Shown: positions 38,501 through 47,705, counted from the stretch's first letter. The stretch is DNA of 64,000 bases from Histomonas meleagridis (GCA_020186115.1 WSYJ01000142.1:372001-436000), one strand, 5' to 3'. The notes: generated by a model from the letters alone, not told the origin. Numbers and translations are program-made.

Positions 38501-41456
38501 TTATAACAGGAATTGCACGTAATGCAACGGATTCTGTTGTAGGTAATCTTGAAATGATATATTCACATTTTAATCCAGTATTAGTTAATATATCATCACC
38601 TAAAATCTCTGCTAATCTACGTGCAGTAGTAATTGAAGTAGATTTACGATTACCATAAGCAACAAGATTTTTGCTCATTGTAGATGATTCACTTAATAAC
38701 CCTAAAAGTTCATCATCTTCAATTGTTCTACCTTTAGTTCTAAGGATCATTAAATATTGCTTACATACTTCAGCAACATTTTGATATATTTCTTGATTAG
38801 TATTCCCTTTCATAAATGAAATAAATGCATCGTTTTGTAACATTTTGATCATGATCCATTCACCTCTTCGTTTAATTTCAAATCCTTTTAATTCTGTAAT
38901 ATGTCCATGACTATTAAATACAGCATATCTTTTCTTAAGTTTTTTGTTTTCTTCTTTAGCTGCTGGTAAAAACATTGCATGATAAGGCCCATCGATTTCA
39001 AAGAAAATCGAATTTTCTTTTCGTACAATATATTCATTTGTACCAGGAATTAATTCATGATATTGATAATTGGAAAACCCTTTATCAACATTATGATTTA
39101 ACATTGAACAAGGAAATGAAAATGATGCTCGTTGACCATTCTTAAGTTGAAATGTTTTTGTCATTGGAAACATTGATGGAAATGCAGACCATATTCCATC
39201 AGTATCAAGTTCTAAACCTTTACCAAGTCCTTGTACTATATAGCGCGTTTGCTTAATGATTGTTGCACCTGTATGTGTTATAATTCCGGCCATTTCTATT
39301 GATCTCCATCTTGATCCAGTTCTCATAACATAACCATAAAATGAATTCAACAATGCTTTGTGTGCAAGTTGTAATGAGTCATATAACACAACCATTTTCT
39401 TGGCTTGTTCACGTTCTGCAGGTGTTTTAGATTGATCTCTTTTTTTGTTCCATACCTTTAATAAGTTTTTATATTCATAACGTCGATCTCGAAATGATCG
39501 AACAGTATCAACATAAAAAGAATTAGCTTTCATACATATAATTGAAGTTCTTTCTTCTTCTTGTGTGACTTTAGTTTTTTGATACATTTTCTTACAAAAG
39601 TCAGTAAGTCGTTCTTTAAACTTTTTGGTTTGTTCTTCAACACTTAATGCATGCCATGGAGTTCCATTAACACTTTCTCCTTCAAGTTGTCTCAGTACTG
39701 CATTCGATTGTGCTTCAGTAGCTGGAAAGAATTCTCCACGCCAAGTCCACGTCATTTTACGTTGACATTTATCACCTTTAAATTGACATTTAGAACAAAT
39801 CGATTCATTAACTATAGCTGTAGGTTGTAAACGATTTGTTAATATGATATTTGGATACATTGCACCTACATCTAAATGAATTATAATGGGCTTACCATTA
39901 AACCTTGGATGATCTCTAATGTTTTCAAGTTCGGTTATAATATTTTGTTGAACTTCATCAAAGTTTTCGATGTCTTCTTTCTTTAACTTTAAGTCATGAT
40001 CTAAAACAAAATCTAAAATACTCGGAACTCGATTAATAATATTTTGATATTGTTCTGGATCAAGATCAAAATCCGTTTCAATATCATCTCTATAAATTCC
40101 AGATCTTAATGCTTCAACGCGTCCACCACTATAACTTTCGGAATGTAAAATATGTCCATTCCATTTACTCATTGAGTTAACACCACTTTTGTTCGGAAAG
40201 AATATGTTCGCATGATATGCACTCGCCATTAGAAGTGCTTCACATAATGTACCTGTACCACGACGTAAACAATCATCGGAATTCACAGGCAAAACAGTTG
40301 TTAATGAGAAAATAAATGGATGGACGTACTTAATATATAAATAATATGTCGCATATGCATCAGAAACTGAATAATTTGCTAAACGTTGTGGATCTTCAAC
40401 TCCTAAAGGACAGATATCTTCTGGATCTAATTCAAGTGGATTATATTGAAGCTTGGCTTTGGTAACAGCTTTTAAACCATGTGAACCTGCGGGTAAATAT
40501 GAATCTCGCTTAACCCACTTGAAACAATCAAGGTGAGGTGAATAGTGCGATAGGTATTCAACCGTCTTATCGTTCGTGTGATGGAACCCAATTTCTTCAT
40601 ACATACTAATGCCATTAATTTGCATACGACGTTCAACAAAAGGCCAATCAAAGGCATCCCCGTTGAACGTAACAAAAATATGGGGTTTGACTTCTTTGAT
40701 ATGTTCTAACCATCGATTAAGCATTGATTGTTCATCATCACAATTCCAAACAGTAAACTCACAATAATATTCAAGTGGTGAATACTCAAAGGATTCAATG
40801 TCTTTCGAAAACCAATTCTTATTAGTGACTAGATATCCTTTCCCATCAACCATGTATGAAATCATCATGATTTGATCGGTTTCTGGATTTGGAAACATAA
40901 GTGGTTCTTTGGAACACTCTATATCAAATGCTAGAATTCGTGGTTGTGGAGGTGCTTGTTTTTCATTATCACGTTCAAGAACAATTTCACCATTAATGTT
41001 TCGAACATTATACCAAAGGCCTACTCTAATGTCAAAGTCTAAACAGAATCTTTCGTAATATGGTACATCATATTCTCTGAGTTGAAGATTCTTTTCACGA
41101 TTTAGTTCATCACGTACTTTTTTGAGATCATCAACATTTGCAAATCGTAAACGATGTCCTAAAACTTCTCCTTTTTCTCCATCAATTTTGTTAACATTTT
41201 CAATTCGTCGAACTCTTGGATTATCTTCATATTGTGCAAGTTGTGGAAAAGGACTTAGTACATAAAAATAAGGCTCATATATTTTTTGAACACGCCAACA
41301 TGAACCATCTTCTTCCATAAAGAATAAATCGACTGCACTAAATTGAATTTCGCTATTACTAAGTTGTACTTTAGTTGGTTGTACATTTATGAGCCATCCA
41401 TTTTTTACATCAAAATCTTCGGCAAGGTTGTACCAAAGATATTGAGGATTGCTCAT
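35592..41456 (-). CDS. POLE: DNA polymerase epsilon catalytic subunit
   Basis: Protein of 1954 residues, the leading-strand replicase. The proofreading exonuclease has FDIECS (Asp near 178), VTFNGDAFDWPF and YSVSDAYATYY. Polymerase motif A is LDVGAMYPN (Asp near 529), motif B KALLNSFYG, and motif C DTDGIW (near 751), the epsilon-type form. ICSKCQFKGDKC before WRGEFFP matches the cysteine motif that holds an iron-sulfur cluster in Pol epsilon. The inactive second polymerase half follows, then C-terminal CHHC/CIFC and CEKC modules. In the last module a fourth cysteine is not evident (CEDGG instead of C-x-C). The ATG at 41456 is used; the two codons before it are not ATG. Length is slightly below the usual 2200-2300. 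Confidence 0.96.
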   Translation of the reverse strand: MSNPQYLWYNLAEDFDVKNGWLINVQPTKVQLSNSEIQFSAVDLFFMEEDGSCWRVQKIYEPYFYVLSPFPQLAQYEDNPRVRRIENVNKIDGEKGEVLGHRLRFANVDDLKKVRDELNREKNLQLREYDVPYYERFCLDFDIRVGLWYNVRNINGEIVLERDNEKQAPPQPRILAFDIECSKEPLMFPNPETDQIMMISYMVDGKGYLVTNKNWFSKDIESFEYSPLEYYCEFTVWNCDDEQSMLNRWLEHIKEVKPHIFVTFNGDAFDWPFVERRMQINGISMYEEIGFHHTNDKTVEYLSHYSPHLDCFKWVKRDSYLPAGSHGLKAVTKAKLQYNPLELDPEDICPLGVEDPQRLANYSVSDAYATYYLYIKYVHPFIFSLTTVLPVNSDDCLRRGTGTLCEALLMASAYHANIFFPNKSGVNSMSKWNGHILHSESYSGGRVEALRSGIYRDDIETDFDLDPEQYQNIINRVPSILDFVLDHDLKLKKEDIENFDEVQQNIITELENIRDHPRFNGKPIIIHLDVGAMYPNIILTNRLQPTAIVNESICSKCQFKGDKCQRKMTWTWRGEFFPATEAQSNAVLRQLEGESVNGTPWHALSVEEQTKKFKERLTDFCKKMYQKTKVTQEEERTSIICMKANSFYVDTVRSFRDRRYEYKNLLKVWNKKRDQSKTPAEREQAKKMVVLYDSLQLAHKALLNSFYGYVMRTGSRWRSIEMAGIITHTGATIIKQTRYIVQGLGKGLELDTDGIWSAFPSMFPMTKTFQLKNGQRASFSFPCSMLNHNVDKGFSNYQYHELIPGTNEYIVRKENSIFFEIDGPYHAMFLPAAKEENKKLKKRYAVFNSHGHITELKGFEIKRRGEWIMIKMLQNDAFISFMKGNTNQEIYQNVAEVCKQYLMILRTKGRTIEDDELLGLLSESSTMSKNLVAYGNRKSTSITTARRLAEILGDDILTNTGLKCEYIISRLPTTESVALRAIPVIIFRDNSQERILFFLRKWTNDSTLQTTDFRDIIDWDYYTNRLYSALQKILIIPSMLQGITIKNFDVPPPDWVIKRQKEQKLMKGQTKLNFEAATERPKIIRQKAIRDYDKLTDYQKKLLMIKKNWRLNRSIAIENRVSTTSFNEWRVIEIRPSSQPGTIIAFIQVAPKVINRIEIDVPRIFYINSTSEAAEIFQQHMKDKAKQVKINLPHSFPPDVVTKFTMSESEFLTHKSILTSSFSSAGVYGVYETNVPPIFRALCNLGLSINPYKKNKWILPNIKQSKTLQLPIFDGINKIFIYSCYSKRKGMIAMVPILLDSEVTDATIFMFYPDPNDLSTPPLKNIQEAALQRITNDIPIVKIGNYNIKHVQTVRESAQLLQNTLSKFGRNNNTVIILNSHLTLDQLLTSLKVTTLHNYPIITLDFPESDDFYNESNQRWDITVFENFITRYLQFQIDLSQRLNYAQLLNIPIGNLNEDICMKALDILFARELIQNNYALWYSESSEPDIGGSYSNTLISTPGDPFSSLCENKKGTYMSRCIEYRVSHLSTSAIIECQTLIDQYLPQHITPSFEDFNSKPSLDAITITAPVFNILSNFLSKIVTKCQNESNILSSLIGHIGTWLGSSSSVFYDPALHSVFYHFLTILFKQMISHFNSSDIPVIFADQSRLILNIGDFSPDHAFIELKNKQLLRWIDFEVIHDYTKLVWIDEFNYQGTFDTERYLSTWNISKFLPEKYSDYLIEFFNDLMLFEVHQLKDFFKSASMALFKMADSARLTPTIIDNKLRKKTSLQVNDFLLLINTIFYVIDGLGDEKIQHQIQSLRRNILTILNIGEFDQRAKFDDPSLSLTIPNVLCHHCLSVRNIDVLRDEDILEGNWLCIFCQQPYDVRIFERWIFEEFSRRYQFYMTQDLRCEKCKKVQGRKLMLTCEDGGKLKTSVAKDEMLEFMKTVAITAKYHEFKNLLEVIEKFIQLSE

Positions 41457-42031
41457 AAACAATTGTGTACTCTATAATTTTTTCTCAATACTTTTCAAAA
41501 CAGAATTAGTAAACGTATAGTGGGTCCAAAAGAACGTTTATTGGCCATAGTGATACTTCTCTTCCTTCTCTAGACAGTACTGTTCCATTAAATCACACAG
41601 GCTTAAAGAAAACCCACCAGAGGTAAGAGTAAAACGTTCATTGATCTGCCAAACTTTAAGTTCTTCATCCAAATTATTCATGCTTTTGGTAACAAGTACA
41701 TATCATAAAAAGGAATCCACTCTTTTGAAGTGCAACTACACTACTGTTCAAGTTACTTTGAACTACCCCAATTGAAAATCTTTCTTTTCTTATATATATT
41801 AAAAGATTGTTTCCAAGAAACTATTATCAATACAAAAAATCATTACCTATTTTTTCATGGTTACCGCTTACATTTCTGATATAATGTCTCTTTACATGAA
41901 AAATAAATAGATATAGAAATTTGGTATTCAGAACTCTTCAAACGATCCTATCGTCTTAATTTGAGAGGATAATCCGCCACACGTAAACGTTCTCCGATTT
42001 TGTTTGACCATTCGATTTTTACAAATTAAAA
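41457..42031. other. Divergent intergenic region with decayed coding fragments
   Basis: Spacer between the polymerase and eIF5 genes. It holds the fragment at 41538-41681 and a related shorter one at 41928-42011 (minus, 27 codons with RRTFTCGGLS). AAACGTTC at 41976-42000 lies before the eIF5 gene and recurs at 41620-41640. The fragments overlap the presumed promoter. Confidence 0.4.
41538..41681 (-). pseudogene. 47-codon coding-like fragment
   Basis: An ATG-initiated frame of 47 codons contains KVWQINERFTLTSGGFSLSL and ends EEKYHYGQ. Its composition is clearly protein-like. Upstream, in a different frame, a further stretch (SIGVVQSNLNSSVVALQKSG) is also open, which suggests a frameshifted, decayed gene. 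I do not recognise the parent; a proteasome-type beta fold is conceivable but unproven. It could instead be a genuine micro-gene. Confidence 0.3.
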
Positions 42032-43252
42032 ATGTCTGCGAAAATACCAATGATACCAATCAAAAAAGATGCCGACGAGCATTATCGTTACAAAATGCCA
42101 AGAATTACAGCGAGACCTCAATCTTCTGGTAATGGTGCAAAAACATCAATTCTTAATGGCAAAGCAGTTGCTCAAGCAATTGGTCGTCCGCTAAATTATC
42201 TAACACAATGGTTTGGCTATGCTTTTGCTGTTCAAGCTAAGCAACAACAAAAACAAGATACCATTCTTTTGAACGGATCACATTCAGAAGGAAAGAAATT
42301 ATTGAATTCACTTTACGAATTCATTGATAATTTTGTTCTTTGTCCAGTTTGCCAAAATCCAGAAACCACATTTGAAAAAAAGAATAATGTATTGTATCTT
42401 CATTGTCATTCGTGTGGTAACGAAACTCCTTGTCAAATTACCAAATCAGCTGCTTATGTACAAAAGATGTATGATTGGATTCTTAGTCATATTACAGAAG
42501 AAACTAAAAATTCAAGTAATGTAACTAAACAGATCAAACGCAAAGGAAATGGTTCGGTAGACTTCCCAAAGGGAGCAGGGTCTGTTGGCCAAGGCGTGTA
42601 CATCAACACAGAGGAACTTACGGCAATTCTCAAATCTCTCGAACCCGCTCCAGATAAGCCTCAAAATGTCACTGTCAGTGAAGAGGAGACCGACAAATTC
42701 TTTGAAGACCTTACAAAGATTATACATTCAGATGCTAGTGATGATGATATTTTTTCCAAAATCACCGAATTCACATCAAAAGCAAACGTCAACAAGTCAT
42801 CGCTTCTTATGATGGTCTTCCAGGCGCTTTTTACTGATCATGTAAAGGAAATTCTTGATTTGATCAAAAAACGTCGCGTTCTCTTAATATTAGTAACAAT
42901 GGAAGAAACATCTCAAAGGGACTTCCTCAGTATCATGAGTCAGTTTGTTTGTAAGACACATCCAGAACTATTGACATCTGCACCAATAATCTGGTACACA
43001 CTCTTCGACAATGAAATTGTTGAGGAATCGGCACTGCAAATGTGGAGAAAGAAGCTGTCATCCAGATTTGAGAAAGATAAAGCAAAAGCAAATGAACTCA
43101 GAAATGTCGTTCTTAAGCCGTTCTATGAGTGGCTTGAGAAAGCAGAATATGAAGTGGAAGAACCTGTTAATAAGGTTGAGCAAAAGGCTGAGGAAACTAA
43201 GGACGATGAGAATAAAGAAAATGAAGATGAAATTGATATTGATAGCATTTAG
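42032..43252 (+). CDS. EIF5: Translation initiation factor eIF5
   Basis: Protein of 406 residues. eIF5 is the GTPase activator for eIF2 during start-codon selection. The N-terminal domain has the conserved YRYKMPRI (the activating arginine of eIF5 is in the N-terminal basic segment), then GRPLNYLTQWFGYAF and a zinc finger CPVC...CHSC around residues 108-131. A linker leads to a W2/HEAT domain (about 220-370) that contacts eIF2-beta and eIF1. The last 30 residues are acidic, ending DEIDIDSI. Length matches the family. An AAACGTTC element is about 50 nt upstream. Confidence 0.95.
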   Translation: MSAKIPMIPIKKDADEHYRYKMPRITARPQSSGNGAKTSILNGKAVAQAIGRPLNYLTQWFGYAFAVQAKQQQKQDTILLNGSHSEGKKLLNSLYEFIDNFVLCPVCQNPETTFEKKNNVLYLHCHSCGNETPCQITKSAAYVQKMYDWILSHITEETKNSSNVTKQIKRKGNGSVDFPKGAGSVGQGVYINTEELTAILKSLEPAPDKPQNVTVSEEETDKFFEDLTKIIHSDASDDDIFSKITEFTSKANVNKSSLLMMVFQALFTDHVKEILDLIKKRRVLLILVTMEETSQRDFLSIMSQFVCKTHPELLTSAPIIWYTLFDNEIVEESALQMWRKKLSSRFEKDKAKANELRNVVLKPFYEWLEKAEYEVEEPVNKVEQKAEETKDDENKENEDEIDIDSI

Positions 43253-43542
43253 TAAAATATGATTTAAGTACATCATAAGTGTAAATGTGTGAAGCTGTTT
43301 TAAAATTGAAAATTTGGATTTTAATTTTTGATTTCATATGAACTTTGATTTTTAATGACAATTTTTGATATCCACACTCAATGCAATTGTTAAATACGTG
43401 TAGTAAAGCTGAATGTAATGTTTAATAAGATCGCAATCAGAGAGTTGATAAGAACATTCGAATGTAGATATTTGACAACTGAATTCAAAATCTTAATTTC
43501 ACAAAATTCTGTGATTCGGAACCAAATATCAATTGAAAAAGT

Positions 43543-43923
43543 ATGTCAAAATTAGTCACTTCATTTACGAATATGGAACTCATCAAAACAATTGTTCCAT
43601 GCGCAATTTGTGCAACCTCTAGCCTCCTTTTATATCTAAAGGTTCAATCCATTGATGAGAAGCAAAACAAACTCCTCGAAGAAGTTAATGAAATCAAAGG
43701 AAGAATTTCTCAAGATTCCCTTGCAGAAGCAATTCTTGAAGCAACCAACTCAACTAAAGATAAAAAGAAGGACAAGAAGAAGGATAAGAAAGATAAAAAG
43801 AAGAAAGATAAGAAATCTAAAAAAGATAAGAAGAAGGATAAAAAGGATAAGAAAGATAAGAAGAAGGACAAAAAGGACAAGAAAGATAAGAAAGACAAGA
43901 AAAAGGATAAGAAGAAGAAGTAA
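43543..43923 (+). CDS. Membrane-anchored protein with Lys/Asp repeat tail
   Basis: Protein of 126 residues. A short N-terminus leads to one hydrophobic helix (about 14-32, IKTIVPCAICATSSLLLYL), then a coiled-coil-like stretch (SIDEKQNKLLEEVNEIKGRI). From about residue 72 to the end the chain is only Lys and Asp with one Ser, in KKDKK-type units. The tail should be highly positive and disordered, able to bind membranes, nucleic acid or microtubules. TATCAATTG lies just before the ATG as initiator. No homologue is recognised; the simple-sequence tail may vary between strains. Confidence 0.65.
   Translation: MSKLVTSFTNMELIKTIVPCAICATSSLLLYLKVQSIDEKQNKLLEEVNEIKGRISQDSLAEAILEATNSTKDKKKDKKKDKKDKKKKDKKSKKDKKKDKKDKKDKKKDKKDKKDKKDKKKDKKKK
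43756..43920 (+). repeat. GATAAGAAG-type simple sequence encoding Lys/Asp
   Basis: About 165 bp of AAG, AAA, GAT and GAC codons in imperfect triplet repeats. It encodes the tail of the preceding gene. The opposite strand stays open in more than one frame because the sequence is purine-only, but these frames are shadows. Confidence 0.85.
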
Positions 43924-44248
43924 ATAAAAATAATTTAATTTCATAATTATCTCCGTTTATACTTAACTAATAATGTGAAGCAAGTTTAAGGAGTGAATGT
44001 TCTTTAGATTTTTTTCATATAGTTGGAAATATGAAATGAGTATCCATTTGAAAAAAAAAATATTTATTAGTTTGTAAAATCCGACTAACTGTGGCTCACG
44101 AAGTTATAATTTATTAGTGATAAAGAGAAAGCAAAAGGCACAATATTGATTATTTCAAATCCTCAAATTTAAAAAAAAATACGAAAATAAATCTCAAATA
44201 AACAAAAATAGGGTGTTGAGGCGATATATGTTTAGTCATATTTCAAGA
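43924..44248. other. Convergent intergenic region, no gene seen
   Basis: AT-rich spacer between convergent genes. TAAATAAAAAT directly at the stop of the left gene is a probable polyadenylation signal. An A9 run near 44053 is the only other feature. Confidence 0.5.
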
Positions 44249-44857
44249 TTACTTACATAATCCCCTTTTCTTTCTGTTTTTCTTTGGTTGTGATATGTCG
44301 ATTGTGTTTGCAGGAGGTTGTTCGGGTTCATTTTCTTTGCGCTTTTTGATGACTTTGGCCATTTCGAGGAATGTCTCTTGAATTCCAAGACCAGATCTGG
44401 CTGATGTTTCAAAGTATGGGACGTTGTTGGTTCTCTTAAATTCATTAATCATATCTTCAGTGACAACTTTTTCAAGGTCGCACTTATTTCCAACAAGGAA
44501 AATATCAACAGTTGAAGATGCGTTTTCCTTAATTGAATTCATCCACTCATTAACCATATCGAAAGAAGTTTGATTTGTAAGATCAAACACCAAAAGAATA
44601 CCGTCTGCTCCTCTTAAGAAAGATTTTGTAATTGTACGATATTGTTCCTGCCCTGCAGTATCCCAAACTTGTAATTTGATGGGTTTCTCGTCAATTACCA
44701 TTCTCTTAACCTTAAAATCGAGACCGATAGTTGATAAAAACGCTTCTTGGAACTTATTTTCAGAGTAACGAAGTAAGATACATGTTTTACCAACAGAGGA
44801 ATCTCCTACAAGCAATATTTTAATAGTCATTTCTCCATTTTGCGCAGCGTTTGCCAT
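44249..44857 (-). CDS. Rab-family small GTPase
   Basis: Protein of 202 residues that should control vesicle traffic. GTP-binding motifs are GDSSVGKT, the effector-loop threonine in LSTIGLDFKVKRM, WDTAGQEQYRTIT, NKCD and ETSA. The WDTAGQEQYR and ITKSFLRGADG segments are typical of the Rab1/Rab8 group. The tail after residue 170 is basic and ends GLCK, with one cysteine at the next-to-last position. Normal Rabs end CC, CXC or CAAX, so lipidation of this one would be unusual. The last codons read TGTAAGTAA, which also resembles a splice donor, but no acceptor is evident. Confidence 0.93.
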   Translation of the reverse strand: MANAAQNGEMTIKILLVGDSSVGKTCILLRYSENKFQEAFLSTIGLDFKVKRMVIDEKPIKLQVWDTAGQEQYRTITKSFLRGADGILLVFDLTNQTSFDMVNEWMNSIKENASSTVDIFLVGNKCDLEKVVTEDMINEFKRTNNVPYFETSARSGLGIQETFLEMAKVIKKRKENEPEQPPANTIDISQPKKNRKKRGLCK

Positions 44858-45779
44858 CTCTGATAGAACTATTTGGCCTAACCTCCAAGGATTCTATCAA
44901 AAACCTAACGGTTACTAATCACAATTTCTTGAATAATATGTCTCAAAAAGTGTGTCATTTGAGAGGAAAAGCTGGTGCAAAATAGAATCCTTTGTTTTTA
45001 AACCGTTATTTTTTAGAAAAGAACAGATATTTGACGAGCTGGAAAAGTACTTGTGCCATATCATGAAACCGCCGCTTATGATTTTGACCACTCAATATTT
45101 CAATACTATAACTGTTAATGAAAGTTTGTATACAACCGTCAAAATATTTATCCACGCAAAAATATCAAAATTCCGTTTTTTCAAGCAATTCATGAAGAAT
45201 TCGTCTATTTATTGCTTAGCAGCTATTCCAATGTAACGAGTATTATATTAATTGAAGATGAAAGATCATTATTAACTTTTTAATTTCGATTTTCCAAGAA
45301 CATTTTACGAACAGAAAAGGTTGACAGTTCATAGAAAATTGAATTATCCTCATAATTTTTGAACCACTTTTTGTATCAATTTTGATCAGTCTAAATTTAA
45401 CATATTCAATAATTTCTGAGAGATTCAATCGATTATTAAATGAATTAAATAAATACAAAAAACGGATTTCTGAGAATTTTATGACAGCTTTTATGATACA
45501 ACTGAAATTTGATATTTTTATAAGAAAACTTCAACTTGAGCTTTGTGCATACAACGACAGCACAGAAACTATTGCAATAAATTGTAACTGTGATTCGTAT
45601 TTTTACATTCATGAAAGATATTTCCATAACCCATCAAGAGTTGCTTTGACAAAAACTAAATCGATCTCAAGGAGAAATTATTGATTGTACAAGGACAAAA
45701 ATTTATCGGGAACTCTCTGCTGCTTAATGCTTTGCAAACTCAAAACATTTCGATTTCCCATTTTTTGTTTTGTTCATTT
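44858..45779. other. Intergenic region with uncertain small frames
   Basis: About 920 bp. CCTAACGGTTAC near 44905 is an M3-like site before the Rab gene. Plus-strand frames at 44952-45236 and 45382-45684 are open for 94 and 100 codons but begin with GTG or TTG and show no domain. They may be remnants; neither is supported as a gene. Confidence 0.4.
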
Positions 45780-46199
45780 CTATTTAAGTAATCTTTGAAT
45801 GATATAAGCAACGATTGGAACAGCTTCAAGAACAGTTTGGCTTATTTACTTGTTCTTTGAGGTTCAGCTCTTGCAATACTTTGTAAAGCATCCAAAATAA
45901 TTACTATTTGGTTTAAGAGCATAAAGGCAAGGTCCCTCTAATCCAAATAAAAGAGTACAGCCATAAGGTCGAATTAATCCAAATGCATGAGATTGATGCA
46001 ACACGGAAAACTAGTCTGGTACAGAAATTTGGATCCAAAATTGCCGAAGTTTGATTATGGTCTTTTCTTCTAATCAAACTGTATTATATTTGAATAACAA
46101 TCTGGGCAATATCTAACTATTACACAAGCAATTTTGGTATCAACCCAAAAAAAGCTTTGTTTAGCTTTCTGCTAATAAAGACGACGCAGAAAGTAAAAT
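45780..46199 (-). pseudogene. Decayed 20S proteasome alpha-subunit gene
   Basis: The minus strand, read in shifting frames, gives pieces in the right order of a proteasome alpha chain: SASSLLAES (about 46192-46163), then VDTKIACVIVRYCPDC (about 46140-46095), then HAFGLIRPYGCTLLFGLEG and PCLYALKPNSNYFGCF ending in a stop at 45864. These match the family pattern SxLLExxxxxKIxxID, CAxxGLxxDA and RPFGxxxLxxGxDxxGPxLYxxDPSGxYxG. At least one frameshift and several stops lie between the pieces, and the N-terminal third and active C-terminus are not visible. It is a dead copy, not a working gene. Confidence 0.6.
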
Positions 46200-46544
46200 A
46201 ATTATTTTTTTTTTCAAAATATTTAAAATAACTTATTTTTTGTTATAGAAAAGCGTAAATTTATTTATGATGCTGAGAAAATAATTATAATTATACGCAT
46301 TTTTACCTATTTGTTAAATTCTCGAATCAAAATTATTGTTTTGTGTTAAAGTAAGTAATTACAATCAATTTTGCAAATATTGAATCCATAAAGTTGGAAT
46401 TCATCATCTAATTTAAAAATACTTCCTTGTTTGATTAGACTGCTTCCGCTTGGTTTCAACATCTTTTTTCATTTCACATAAATTAAACGTTTTTTTGTAA
46501 TGACAAAGCGGAAATTGTATAGTTTACAAATCTAATCCCTTGAA
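46200..46544. other. Intergenic region, no gene seen
   Basis: AT-rich spacer upstream of the 386-residue protein gene. TTAAACGTTTTTTTG near 46484 resembles the M3-like element, about 55 nt before the ATG. No coding sequence is seen. Confidence 0.45.
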
Positions 46545-47705
46545 ATGGAGGCGATGGAGCATTTTCCCAGAGTTTTTGGGCGTCAAATTCTCTCCGCCAC
46601 TATGTGCATCAAGGGGCGTGGTACTAAGGGACAAGAAATCCCTGTTTTTTTAACTGTTGGACATAATGAATTTGAAGTTTATAACAAAAATTGGGAGACT
46701 TGTTATCATTCATTCCAAACTTCTGACGGAAAAGTAGAGATGGATAAAAGTGGTTTATTACGTATTACATATTCCAAACCAAAAGAGCAACAAAAACAAA
46801 CGTTTGATTTTACAATTTCTTTTGATCGACCAGATTTAATCATCAACATATTTAGTGGGAGTAATGAAGGTAGAAAACAAAGTAGTTCTATGAATATTAT
46901 TGATCTTCCAGAAGTCTTATCATTTTCATGTGGTTTGCCTCGAAACATAGCCGTTGACAAATTCAAGCCACTCCTTGAAGCCCAGGCACAAAAGCGAGTC
47001 CGTTTTCTTACATCATCCAACAAAATTAGTCATGCTCTCATATCATCTATTGCAATTGAATTCCGAATGCGCTTTCCGCAAATCGAGCCAGAGAATTGGA
47101 ATGAAGCCTTTGATATCCTCTGGTTTGAGTTTGTAGCTTTTATTGTTTCACTTTGGACTCAAATTTTGAAAATTGCAATTGAACCACATACAGGTCCCAA
47201 CTCATTTGATTATTTCCAACGCCTTGCAGCATCTATTTCTAGTATTATAGCCAAAGGTGCTGATGTCTTCCAAGTTGATCGCCGGTCATTTTTAATCTCT
47301 GCACGAAAATATCTTGATACAGGGGATTATACTACACTCCCCACTGCATCCCGGAAGATTGTTTCAGATGTTGAACTTGCATTAGGAAACGTCCGTAAAC
47401 GGTGGCTCCTTCAATTGATTGATTTGTTTGAGTACACACAAATTTTCAGTGTGGCGATAGCTATCGCACAATCTGTCGCGGACGATACGAAGGAGGGAAG
47501 TTCACTTTCGAACATGCTTGCGTCTTGGGCCGTATCGTTGTCTACAAACCAGACGCGAGGCCCGAGGCAAAGCGACTTCATGAATGCATTGGAGAAGTTG
47601 GCGGTGGCGGTGCTACAAGCGAATGATTCAAAAAGATATCACCCGGAATTCCATTGCGTGTTGGCTTTATGGAAATTACATGAACTTGTTAAATCATCTG
47701 ATTAA
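46545..47705 (+). CDS. Conserved-looking protein of unknown function
   Basis: Protein of 386 residues. The first 120 residues look like a beta-rich PH-type fold (VFLTVGHNEFEVYNKNWETC, then FDFTISFDRPDLIINIF). The rest is helical, with FRMRFPQIEPENWNEAFDILWFEF and VRKRWLLQLIDLFEYTQ. No signal peptide, transmembrane helix or catalytic motif is seen. I do not recognise the family. Codon use is less AT-biased than in its neighbours towards the 3' end (47450-47660), as in the proteasome and CSN2 genes, which may reflect high expression. Confidence 0.75.
   Translation: MEAMEHFPRVFGRQILSATMCIKGRGTKGQEIPVFLTVGHNEFEVYNKNWETCYHSFQTSDGKVEMDKSGLLRITYSKPKEQQKQTFDFTISFDRPDLIINIFSGSNEGRKQSSSMNIIDLPEVLSFSCGLPRNIAVDKFKPLLEAQAQKRVRFLTSSNKISHALISSIAIEFRMRFPQIEPENWNEAFDILWFEFVAFIVSLWTQILKIAIEPHTGPNSFDYFQRLAASISSIIAKGADVFQVDRRSFLISARKYLDTGDYTTLPTASRKIVSDVELALGNVRKRWLLQLIDLFEYTQIFSVAIAIAQSVADDTKEGSSLSNMLASWAVSLSTNQTRGPRQSDFMNALEKLAVAVLQANDSKRYHPEFHCVLALWKLHELVKSSD

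Noticed and set aside
43652-43944. Alternative frames on both strands across the Lys/Asp repeat
   Set aside because: Purine-only triplet repeats stay open in several frames; only the 43543 frame has a start, initiator and membrane helix.
44240-44270. Splice donor-like TGTAAGTAA at the end of the Rab gene
   Set aside because: No trichomonad-type acceptor (ACTAACACACAG) or plausible terminal exon was found within the next 150 bases; kept only as a caveat.
44952-45684. Two plus-strand frames of 94 and 100 codons
   Set aside because: Both begin with GTG or TTG, lack domains and initiators, and lie beside a pseudogene; they are more likely remnants or chance.
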